Origin: Clostridiales bacterium
GTDB taxonomy: Bacteria > Bacillota > Clostridia > Oscillospirales > Oscillospiraceae
NCBI GenBank assembly: GCA_003525905.1
Contig: DQIA01000086.1
Location: forward strand, 2,745-7,799
DNA: 5,055 bases
Direction of reading: 5' to 3'
Under the pieces are notes generated by a model. That model worked only from the letters and a program-made list of their open reading frames with translations, was not told where the DNA came from and made no database searches. This document shows, in pieces, positions 1 through 5,006 of the stretch; position 1 is the stretch's first letter, and every line of letters begins with the position of its first letter. Both the position numbers and the translations under genes were made by a program.

Positions 1-30
1 CCAAAAGCTTTCCCGTGTTCCGGCTGGTGC

Positions 31-76
31 TGCGAGATTGCCACGGCTCCTGCGGAGCCTCGCAATGACAAGCCTG
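31..76 (-). repeat. Dispersed intergenic repeat, left copy
   Basis: Read on the minus strand it begins CAGGCTTGTCATTGCGAGG (plus 58–76). The same 19 bases occur exactly at 5007–5025 on the plus strand, so the two copies are inverted relative to each other. The exact block is followed by a perfect 6-bp stem GGCTCC–GCA–GGAGCC (plus 45–59) and then GTGGCAATCTCGCA, which can pair again with the TGCGAG part of the first block (31–36 with 59–64). Repeats beginning TCATTGCGAGG and running to GTGGCAATC are, from general knowledge, common between genes in many Clostridia. The repeat lies outside the terminator of the neighbouring lipoprotein gene. Bases 1–30 and 77–100 show nothing else recognisable. 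Confidence 0.75.
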
Positions 77-100
77 AAAGCCTCTTCATCCAAAAGACGC

Positions 101-133
101 AAAAAGCGAGGAGCCGCAGCTCCTCGCTTTTTT
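101..133 (-). terminator. Intrinsic terminator at the end of the operon
   Basis: A perfect 14-bp stem (101–114 with 119–132) closes a 4-base loop (CGCA on the plus strand). Its GC-rich core is GCGAGGAGC/GCTCCTCGC, with A/T tracts at both outer ends. On the minus strand the hairpin begins 5 bases past the lipoprotein stop codon and runs into a T tract, the classic layout of a Rho-independent terminator. Because the A/T tracts are symmetric it could also stop transcripts arriving on the plus strand. Confidence 0.9.
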
Positions 134-137
134 GCAT

Positions 138-614
138 TCAGCTGAACAGGTTCAGATTCACGGCGCTGAGGTCAAGGTACCAGTGCCCGCCGGTTTGGTA
201 GCACACGGCGCGGACATTGAGCTGGCCATCCAGCTCGCCCGTGAACGAAACGCGGAATTTGACGAGCCGTGCCTCGTCGACGGTCATGGTCCAGTCATAC
301 TGCTGGCGGAAATAATCCTCGAGCACGCGGCATCCGCTCTCGGGGATGCGGCGGCTGTCCAGCTCCTTTGGCGTGATGTCATAGTCGTTGCTGCTGCCCT
401 TGGCGAACGAATCGCGCACATTGGCCAGCTCCCCGGCATCGAAGCCGTCCGCATTGAGCACGGCGGGGGGGATGGCCTCCTGCAGGCGGGTGAAATCGTC
501 GTCCTGCAGGGCGGCACAGTAGGTGCGGACCGGCTCCATATAGGGCGCGTCGGCCAGGCCGCAGGCGCTGAGCAGGAGGGCAGCCAGCAGGCAGAGGATG
601 CAGATTCGCTTCAT
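138..614 (-). CDS. Small secreted lipoprotein, possibly NTF2-like
   Basis: This encodes 158 residues. The N-terminus has a lipoprotein signal peptide: K2/R3, a hydrophobic stretch of about 4–15, and a lipobox L15-S16-A17-C18, so Cys18 should be lipidated and the protein anchored on the outer face of the membrane. The mature part starts with a predicted helix (about 25–48, with YCAALQDDDF), continues through a mixed middle region, and ends in alternating β-type segments (about 117–153) finishing HWYLDL near the C-terminus. This pattern resembles the NTF2-like/DUF4878-type lipoproteins of Firmicutes, but that is a weak inference and no function is assigned. The ATG at 614 is chosen because it gives the signal peptide and has GGGAG upstream; an in-frame extension to 746 would run inside mscL and encode an arginine-rich nonsense stretch. 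It starts 19 nt after the mscL stop and ends at a strong terminator, so it is probably the last gene of the operon. Confidence 0.8.
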   Translation of the reverse strand: MKRICILCLLAALLLSACGLADAPYMEPVRTYCAALQDDDFTRLQEAIPPAVLNADGFDAGELANVRDSFAKGSSNDYDITPKELDSRRIPESGCRVLEDYFRQQYDWTMTVDEARLVKFRVSFTGELDGQLNVRAVCYQTGGHWYLDLSAVNLNLFS

Positions 615-633
615 ATCGGGCGCTCCCTTCGGC

Positions 634-1089
634 TCACTTTTTGAGCAGGTCGCGGATCTCCGTGAGCAGCTGCTCCTCCTTCGTCGGCTCGGGAGGCGCG
701 GCAGGGGCCTCTGCCTCCTTCTTGCGGTGCTTTTCCCCGGCCTCACGCAGGCGATTGACGGTCTTGACGATCAGGAACACGACAAAAGCCATGATGACGA
801 AGTTGATGAATGCGGACAGGAAGTCGCCGAAACGCAGGTAGTTTACGATGACCTCTCCGTTTTCGTCCAGCTTTTCGCCGAAGAACTGCGGCAGCCGGAT
901 CTTCCACTCCTCAAAGCTGAGGCCGCCGAGGAACATGGACACGACCGGCATGATGACGCTATTCGTCAGGGCATCGACGACCGTCTTGAATGCACCGCCG
1001 ACGATGACGCCGACTGCAAGGTCGAGCATATTGCCCTTCATGGCAAATTCCTTAAATTCCTTCAGAAATCCGCTCTTTTTCTTCCCCAT
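634..1089 (-). CDS. mscL: Large-conductance mechanosensitive channel MscL
   Basis: MscL forms a homopentameric channel in the cytoplasmic membrane that opens under high membrane tension and releases solutes during osmotic down-shock. The 151 residues show the family layout. A short amphipathic N-terminal helix (FLKEFKEFAMKGN, 8–20) is followed by TM1 (about 21–50) with the pore-lining signature DLAVGVIVGGAF at 23–34. An external loop (about 51–85) leads to TM2 (about 88–111, ending in basic residues). A charged, Ala/Pro-rich linker precedes the cytosolic C-terminal helix (PTKEEQLLTEIRDLLKK, 135–151). Length is normal to slightly long; many homologues have about 130–150 residues. The ATG at 1089 has AAGGAG directly after the serS stop codon, with 17 nt between the genes, so the two are almost certainly co-transcribed. 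The product call is very secure. Confidence 0.97.
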   Translation of the reverse strand: MGKKKSGFLKEFKEFAMKGNMLDLAVGVIVGGAFKTVVDALTNSVIMPVVSMFLGGLSFEEWKIRLPQFFGEKLDENGEVIVNYLRFGDFLSAFINFVIMAFVVFLIVKTVNRLREAGEKHRKKEAEAPAAPPEPTKEEQLLTEIRDLLKK

Positions 1090-1106
1090 AGTACCCTCTC
1101 TCCTTC

Positions 1107-2402
1107 TCAGAAGTTCTTCTTTTCGAGTACTTCCAGACCGCCGAGGTACTTGCGCAGGACCTCCGGCACAACGACGGAGCCGTCGGCACGCTGGTTCTGC
1201 TCGACCATGGCGGGGAAGATGCGGGACGTGGCCAGACCGGAGCCGTTGAGGGTGTGGACGAATTCCGTCTTGCCCGTGGCCTCGCGGCGGAAGCGGATGT
1301 TGCCGCGGCGCGCCTGATAGTCGCGCGCGTTCGAAACGGAGGAGACCTCCTTATAGCCGTTCATGGACGGGATCTGAATTTCAATGTCATACGTCCGCGC
1401 CATGGAGGCCGAGCAATCGCCTGCGGCAAGCTTAACGGTGCGGAAGTGGAAGCCCAGCCCCTTGACCAGGCGCTCGGCCTTGCCGACCAGCTCCTCGAAG
1501 GCCTCGTCGGACTTCTCGGGCAGGGTGTACTGGAACATCTCGATCTTGTTGAACTGGTGACCGCGGACCATGCCGCGCTCGTCGGCGCGGTGGGAGCCTG
1601 CCTCGCGGCGGAAGCACGGCGTATAGGCGAACAGCTTGTGCGGCAGGTCGCTCTCGGCGAGAATCTCGCCGCGGTGCAGGGAGGCGAGGGCTGTCTCGGC
1701 CGTCGGGAGCATGAAGTGCATGCGGTCGTCCGTCGGATTCTCGATCTTATAGACCTCATCGGCGAACTTCGGGAACTGCCCCGCGGTCTCGCCGCACTGG
1801 TACTCGAGCATCAGGGGCAGGCCGACCATCTCGTAGCCGTCCTTCAGGTGCTCGTCGATGAAGTAGTTGAGCAGGGCCCACTCGAGGCGCGCGCCCATGC
1901 CGCGGTAGATCCAGAAGCCGGAGCCCGCCAGACGCGTGCCGCGCTCATAGTCGATGAGGCCGAGGTCCGTGCACAGGTCCACATGGTGCTTCGGCTCGAA
2001 GTCGAAGTGGTGCGGCTCACCGTAATAGCGCAGCGGCTCGTTGTTCTCCTTGCCGCCCGGCTTGAGATCGGGGTCCGGCAGATTCGGCAGGGACAGCATC
2101 AGCGTGCGGTACTCCGCCTCGACATCCGTCAGCTTCTGGTCGTTCTGGGCGATCTGGGCCTTCAGCTCGGCCATGCGCGCGAAGATCGGCGCAACATCCT
2201 CGCCCGCCTTCTTGCGCTTCGGGATCTCCTTGGAGACGCGGTTCTGCTCGGCCTTATCCGTCTCCGTTGAGAGAATGAGGGCGCGGCGCTGAGCGTCCAG
2301 CTCCAGAATGCGGTCGACGGCAGCGTCGCAGTCGACCTCCTTGGCCCGCAGACCGGCCTTGACCGCCTCGGGATCGTCCTTGATTCGTTTGATATCCAGC
2401 AT
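1107..2402 (-). CDS. serS: Seryl-tRNA synthetase
   Basis: This cytoplasmic class II aminoacyl-tRNA synthetase charges tRNA-Ser (and tRNA-Sec where present) with serine via seryl-adenylate. Its 431 residues match the usual bacterial length. The N-terminus MLDIKRIKDDPEAVK opens the tRNA-binding domain, whose long helical hairpin spans about 28–104 (charged, heptad-like). The catalytic core shows TAE (234–236), motif 2 with FRREAGS and RGMVRGHQFNKIE (264–288), GDCSASMARTYDIEI (328–342), SNARDYQARR (357–366) and motif 3 HTLNGSGLATSR (383–394), followed by MVEQNQ and VPEVLRKYL. Several positions differ from the E. coli type (for example Ala-Arg where SNC is common, and IQIP for VWLP), which I take as the clostridial form rather than damage. 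ATG at 2402 is preceded by GAGGTG with an 8-nt spacer. A palindromic element lies just upstream. No T-box sequence and no clear promoter were found there, so it may depend on read-through from the par genes or on the element. Confidence 0.97.
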   Translation of the reverse strand: MLDIKRIKDDPEAVKAGLRAKEVDCDAAVDRILELDAQRRALILSTETDKAEQNRVSKEIPKRKKAGEDVAPIFARMAELKAQIAQNDQKLTDVEAEYRTLMLSLPNLPDPDLKPGGKENNEPLRYYGEPHHFDFEPKHHVDLCTDLGLIDYERGTRLAGSGFWIYRGMGARLEWALLNYFIDEHLKDGYEMVGLPLMLEYQCGETAGQFPKFADEVYKIENPTDDRMHFMLPTAETALASLHRGEILAESDLPHKLFAYTPCFRREAGSHRADERGMVRGHQFNKIEMFQYTLPEKSDEAFEELVGKAERLVKGLGFHFRTVKLAAGDCSASMARTYDIEIQIPSMNGYKEVSSVSNARDYQARRGNIRFRREATGKTEFVHTLNGSGLATSRIFPAMVEQNQRADGSVVVPEVLRKYLGGLEVLEKKNF

Positions 2403-2431
2403 TATTCAGTCACCTCAATAAATCAGTTCTA

Positions 2432-2594
2432 CGGAAGCTCTGAATCAATCATCTGCGGCGGATGCCGGATCTTTTTCGTCAATCTATCGGTATGAAAAAC
2501 TTGAAATACACAAAGTATTCCTGCGTTTTCCATACCTCGCCTTGCCAAAAAAATCTCTCGCCATCCGCTCTTGCTGATTGAATCAGAGCTTCCC
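2432..2594. mobile_element. MITE-like 163-bp palindromic element
   Basis: Almost the whole gap between the coiled-coil gene and serS is one imperfect palindrome. The outer arms are GGAAGCTCTGAATCAATCA (2433–2451) and TGATTGAATCAGAGCTTCC (2575–2593), inverted repeats of 19 nt with one mismatch. Further in, GCGGATG (2458–2464) pairs with CATCCGC (2562–2568). Next, GGTATGAAAAAC (2489–2500) pairs with GTTTTCCATACC (2525–2536), one mismatch in DNA but a G·U pair in minus-strand RNA. Near the centre, GAAATAC and GTATTC (2503–2509, 2515–2520) enclose the 5-base loop ACAAA. TA flanks both ends (2430–2431 and 2595–2596), as expected for a TA target duplication. GC is about 45% by hand count, well below the adjoining genes. 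It has no coding capacity. Such features fit a non-autonomous miniature element, possibly mobilised by an IS630/Tc1-type transposase; the family is inference. As RNA it could fold into one long hairpin between the parB-linked gene and serS. Confidence 0.7.
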
Positions 2595-2621
2595 TAAGTT
2601 TTTAATCAAAGCTTTTCTAAA

Positions 2622-3191
2622 TCAGTCGATATAGGATCGCAGGGTCTCATAGAGCGCGGCGCCGTCGTCCTTCAGGGCGTCGGCATAGGCCCCGAGCGCC
2701 TCGAGATGGCTGCGGAGGGCGGCATAATCGCCCTGCTCCAGCGCGGCCTGCGCCGAGACGAGCAGCTCATTGGCCTGCGCGCGGCGGGAGAGCGTGTCGT
2801 TTTCCTTCTGCGCACTCTCAAGCGTCTTCTCGAGCGTTTCGCGGGCCTTTTCTGCCTCGCTTAAGCGGGTCTCGGCCTCCGAGAGCTTGTCTGCTGCCTC
2901 GGAGGACGCGGTGTTGGCCTCGTTGAGCTGGGTCTGCAGCTCTGCGGACTCGGCGCGGGCGGCGTCCAGATCCTTCTGCAGCAGCGCGATGTTCTCTCGC
3001 GCGCCCGTGTTGGCCGCCTCCATCTCGCCCTTCATGTCAATGACCTTGATGAGCAGGGAGACCGCCACGAGCAGGAAGGCCGCCGCGAACATGATGGCCA
3101 TGTATTCGAGCATGGCGCGCTTTTTCTTTGTGGTCAGCGGCTGCTCCGTTGTTGTTTCTGCCGCTTCCTGCGGCTGCTTCAGTTCAGGCAT
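2622..3191 (-). CDS. Membrane-anchored coiled-coil protein coupled to parB
   Basis: I do not recognise a named family for this 189-residue protein. The visible architecture is a polar cytosolic tail (1–21), a basic cluster TKKKR (21–25), and a single transmembrane helix (about 30–50). A long charged heptad-like segment (about 54–142, rich in E, A, K, L with repeated LSEAE) is almost certainly a coiled coil. It is followed by a helical C-terminus (about 143–189) with AQAALEQGDYAALRSHLEAL, reminiscent of a single TPR-like hairpin. The positive-inside rule puts the coiled coil outside the cell. Its ATG at 3191 lies inside the end of parB (13-nt overlap), with GGAGG about 10–14 nt upstream, so it should be translated together with ParB. 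In other Clostridia the slot after parB often holds another small membrane protein (DUF4446); this one does not obviously match it. A role in linking chromosome segregation to the envelope is possible but rests on position only. Confidence 0.85.
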   Translation of the reverse strand: MPELKQPQEAAETTTEQPLTTKKKRAMLEYMAIMFAAAFLLVAVSLLIKVIDMKGEMEAANTGARENIALLQKDLDAARAESAELQTQLNEANTASSEAADKLSEAETRLSEAEKARETLEKTLESAQKENDTLSRRAQANELLVSAQAALEQGDYAALRSHLEALGAYADALKDDGAALYETLRSYID

Positions 3192-4072
3192 TCGGGCTTT
3201 TCCTCCGTTTTTCCGAGGGCGAGGAGGGCGTCATACAGGCGCTGCAGGTCCTCCTGCCCATAAAATTCCAGTTCAAAGCGTCCCTTGCGCTTTCCGTTGA
3301 CGATGCGGACCTTGCGGTCAAGGCGGCGCGTGAGGGATTTTTCGCACTCGGCGACATAGTCGACCGTCAGGGGAGCGGGCTTCGGCTCCGGCTTTTCCTC
3401 CTCCTGCAGCATCCGCTTGCACATGGCCTCGGCCTGCCGCACGGACAGGCGCAGGGCGACGATCTTCTGCGCGGCCGCCTTCTGCAGGCGGGCCGCCGGG
3501 AGCGACAGGATAGCGCGGGCGTGCCCAGCCGAGATCGTGCCGTCCTCCACGAGGGAACGGACCTCCTCCGGCAGGAGCAGCAGGCGCAGGGCGTTGGCTA
3601 CGGCCGGGCGGGACTTGCCGACGCGCGCAGCGGCCTCCTCCTGCGTCAGGCCGTATTCCTTCATCAGGCGCTGATAGCCCTCGGCCTCCTCCATGGGGTT
3701 GAGGTCCTGCCGCTGCAGGTTCTCGACGAGGGCCAGCTCCATAACGGTGCGGTCGTCGGCCTCGAGCACGACGACGGGCACCTCGCTCAGGCCCGCCATC
3801 CGGGCCGCACGCCAACGGCGCTCGCCCGCAATGATCTGATAAAATCCGCCTCCGCTTGCGCGGACGGCCAGCGGCTGCAGGATGCCGTGGGCGGCAATGG
3901 AATCCGCCAGCGCCTGCAGCTCCTCCTCGTCAAACGTGCGGCGGGGCTGATCCGGATTCGGCTCCACCTTCTGCAGGGGCAGCTTTGTCACCGCGCCGCT
4001 CTCGGGTTCTTCCGGGAAATCGCCGATCAGCGCGCCGAGCCCGCGGCCCAGCCCACGCTGCTTTGCACTCAT
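3179..4072 (-). CDS. parB: Chromosome-partitioning protein ParB (Spo0J)
   Basis: ParB is a CTP-dependent DNA clamp that loads at parS, spreads along the origin region, recruits SMC/condensin and stimulates the ParA ATPase. The 297 residues show every expected part. The N-terminal ParA-contact peptide is RGLGRGLGALIG (6–17). The ParB/Srx nucleotide-binding domain (about 29–120) includes PNPDQPRRTFD, the GERRWRA box (83–89) and ENLQRQDLNPMEEA (117–130). A helix-turn-helix region (about 141–168, LTQEEAAARVGKSRPAVANALRLL) reads parS, followed by GHARAIL (183–189). A Lys/Pro-rich linker (about 224–233) leads to a basic C-terminal dimerisation domain. The ATG at 4072 overlaps the parA stop in ATGA, with AAAGGA 9 nt upstream, so translation is coupled to parA. 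Length is typical. The nearest visible target is the parS site 92 bp beyond the parA start. Confidence 0.97.
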   Translation of the reverse strand: MSAKQRGLGRGLGALIGDFPEEPESGAVTKLPLQKVEPNPDQPRRTFDEEELQALADSIAAHGILQPLAVRASGGGFYQIIAGERRWRAARMAGLSEVPVVVLEADDRTVMELALVENLQRQDLNPMEEAEGYQRLMKEYGLTQEEAAARVGKSRPAVANALRLLLLPEEVRSLVEDGTISAGHARAILSLPAARLQKAAAQKIVALRLSVRQAEAMCKRMLQEEEKPEPKPAPLTVDYVAECEKSLTRRLDRKVRIVNGKRKGRFELEFYGQEDLQRLYDALLALGKTEEKPECLN

Positions 4073-4833
4073 AAGCTTCCGTCCTTTCTGCGAATCTCCT
4101 CGGCAACGGCGAGATAGGCCGCCGCACCGCGGGAGCTTCGGTCATAGGCAATGACCGGCAGGCCGTGGCTCGGGGCCTCGGCGAGGCGGACATTGCGGGG
4201 AATGGCGTTGGCATAGACCTTGCCGGGGAAGTGCCGCCGCACCTCCTGCGCCACCTGGTTGGAGAAGTTCGTTCTCCCGTCGTACATGGTCAGCAGCACG
4301 CCGAATACGGAAATTTTCGGGTTCAGCCGCCGCTTGATGGCCCGGAGCGTGCCCATCAGGTCGGACAGGCCCTCGAGGGCATAATACTCGCACTGCACCG
4401 GAATGAGCACGCTGTCCGCCGCGCAGAGGGCGTTGAGCGTCAGCAGCTCCAGCGAGGGTGGGCAGTCGATGAAGATGTAGTCATAGGCCGCGCGCAGCGG
4501 CTCGAGCGCGTTTTTCAGCTGGTATTCGCGCTTGTCCACGCCGATGAGCTCGACGGTCGCACCGGCCAGCTCCGCGCCGGACGGGATGACGTCGCCATAA
4601 TCCGTGTGGATGACGGCCTTCTCGGCGCTGATGCCGTCGAGAATGAGATCGTAGGATGCGTAGGGGGCCTTGCGCTTGTCCACGCCGAGGCCGGAGGTCG
4701 CGTTGGCCTGCGGATCGAAGTCACACAGCAGCACCCGCGCGCCGGTCGCGGCCAGCGCCGCCGTCAGGTTTACGGCAGTGGTCGTTTTTCCCACGCCGCC
4801 CTTCTGATTGACGATCGCGATGATCTGCGCCAA
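4069..4833 (-). CDS. parA: Chromosome-partitioning ATPase ParA (Soj)
   Basis: ParA/Soj is a deviant Walker ATPase that dimerises with ATP, binds DNA non-specifically and works with ParB in origin segregation; in B. subtilis it also controls DnaA. The 254 residues are the short chromosomal form without an N-terminal DNA-binding domain. The P-loop is KGGVGKTT (11–18), with signature Lys11 and Lys16. The Walker A' motif is DFDPQAN (38–44), with Asp40 the expected catalytic residue. Walker B is FIDCPPSL (121–128). The conserved late segment IPRNVRLAEAPSHGLPVIAYD (211–231) is also present. The start is TTG (4833–4831): the Walker A spacing is right, and AAAGGAGGTG lies 5 nt upstream of the TTG, while no ATG or GTG is equally well placed. 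It is the first gene of the block, read from the promoter at 4867–4895. No damage or unusual residue is seen. Confidence 0.97.
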   Translation of the reverse strand: MAQIIAIVNQKGGVGKTTTAVNLTAALAATGARVLLCDFDPQANATSGLGVDKRKAPYASYDLILDGISAEKAVIHTDYGDVIPSGAELAGATVELIGVDKREYQLKNALEPLRAAYDYIFIDCPPSLELLTLNALCAADSVLIPVQCEYYALEGLSDLMGTLRAIKRRLNPKISVFGVLLTMYDGRTNFSNQVAQEVRRHFPGKVYANAIPRNVRLAEAPSHGLPVIAYDRSSRGAAAYLAVAEEIRRKDGSL

Positions 4834-4838
4834 GCTGC

Positions 4839-4848
4839 CACCTCCTTT
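4839..4848 (-). promoter_or_regulatory. Ribosome binding site that fixes the parA TTG start
   Basis: The minus strand reads AAAGGAGGTG, a near-perfect complement to the 3' end of 16S rRNA. It sits 5 nt upstream of the TTG at 4833–4831 (7 nt from the GGAGG core). It is the strongest Shine-Dalgarno in the window and is the main reason for accepting the non-ATG start. Confidence 0.85.
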
Positions 4849-4861
4849 GGTTGTCGATACG

Positions 4862-4876
4862 GTGCTATTCTAGCAC
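4862..4876. promoter_or_regulatory. Inverted repeat over the parA -10 box, possible operator
   Basis: GTGCTA-TTC-TAGCAC is a perfect 6-3-6 inverted repeat that contains the -10 hexamer (4867–4872) centrally. Only its distal half would fall near the transcript start, so it is more likely a DNA-level site than an RNA hairpin. The binding protein is unknown and the role is inferred from position alone; it could also be chance. Confidence 0.4.
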
Positions 4877-4895
4877 ATGCAGGGGAAGATTGCAA
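4867..4895 (-). promoter_or_regulatory. Sigma-A type promoter of the parAB operon
   Basis: The minus strand carries TTGCAA (4890–4895, four of six bases matching the -35 consensus), a 17-bp spacer, and TAGAAT (4867–4872, five of six matching the -10). A TG one base before the -10 (TGCTAGAAT) makes it an extended -10 promoter. Transcription would start near 4860, leaving a leader of about 27 nt before the TTG of parA. An A/T tract at 4914–4920 lies upstream of the -35 and might act as an UP-like element. Confidence 0.75.
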
Positions 4896-4924
4896 CCGTG
4901 CAGGAGCCTTCTGTAAAAAATTCC

Positions 4925-4940
4925 TGTTTCACGTGAAACA
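4925..4940. promoter_or_regulatory. parS centromere site
   Basis: TGTTTCACGTGAAACA is a perfect 16-bp palindrome and an exact match to the bacterial parS consensus recognised by ParB/Spo0J. It lies 29 bp upstream of the -35 box of the parA promoter and 92 bp from the parA start codon. It is the loading site for the ParB encoded downstream, and ParB bound here could also influence parAB transcription. parS sites cluster near the chromosome origin, so the window is probably origin-proximal. Confidence 0.96.
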
Positions 4941-5006
4941 TTTGGAAAGAGGAATGTGGTGAAAAGTGTGAAACGTAGTGGGGTGGAGAGTGGAGATGCA
5001 GGGTGG

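Noticed and set aside
1..100. tRNA or small RNA gene in the left flank
   Set aside because: The pairings seen belong to the dispersed repeat; there is no cloverleaf, no T-loop sequence and no promoter.
615..746. N-terminal extension of the lipoprotein frame into mscL
   Set aside because: The extra 44 residues are Arg/Ser-rich translation of the mscL C-terminus in another frame. The internal ATG at 614 has an RBS and begins a clean signal peptide with lipobox.
1254..2270. Long plus-strand open frame of 338 codons opposite serS
   Set aside because: It is antisense to a full-length, motif-complete serS. Its hydrophobic/Arg/Glu-rich composition is what high-GC codon bias produces in the opposite strand, and it shows no domain and no RBS.
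2403..2621. T-box leader upstream of serS
   Set aside because: serS in Firmicutes often has a T-box, but no sequence like the conserved TGGNACCGCG bulge or a typical terminator/antiterminator set is present. The structure here is a symmetric palindrome instead.
3128..4117. Plus-strand open frame of 329 codons opposite parB and the end of the coiled-coil gene
   Set aside because: Antisense shadow of parB; the sense gene has all family motifs while this frame shows none.
4911..4940. parS plus the following T run read as a minus-strand terminator for an upstream gene
   Set aside because: The hairpin would have only a 6-bp AU-rich stem around ACGT and the T run is separated by several bases. 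The exact parS match explains the palindrome better.
4165..4962. Plus-strand open frame of 265 codons opposite parA
   Set aside because: Antisense shadow of parA that runs through the promoter and parS, which no real gene here would be expected to do.
4967..4975. Second parS site
   Set aside because: Only a half-site (GTGAAAC at 4968–4974) is present; the other arm does not match.
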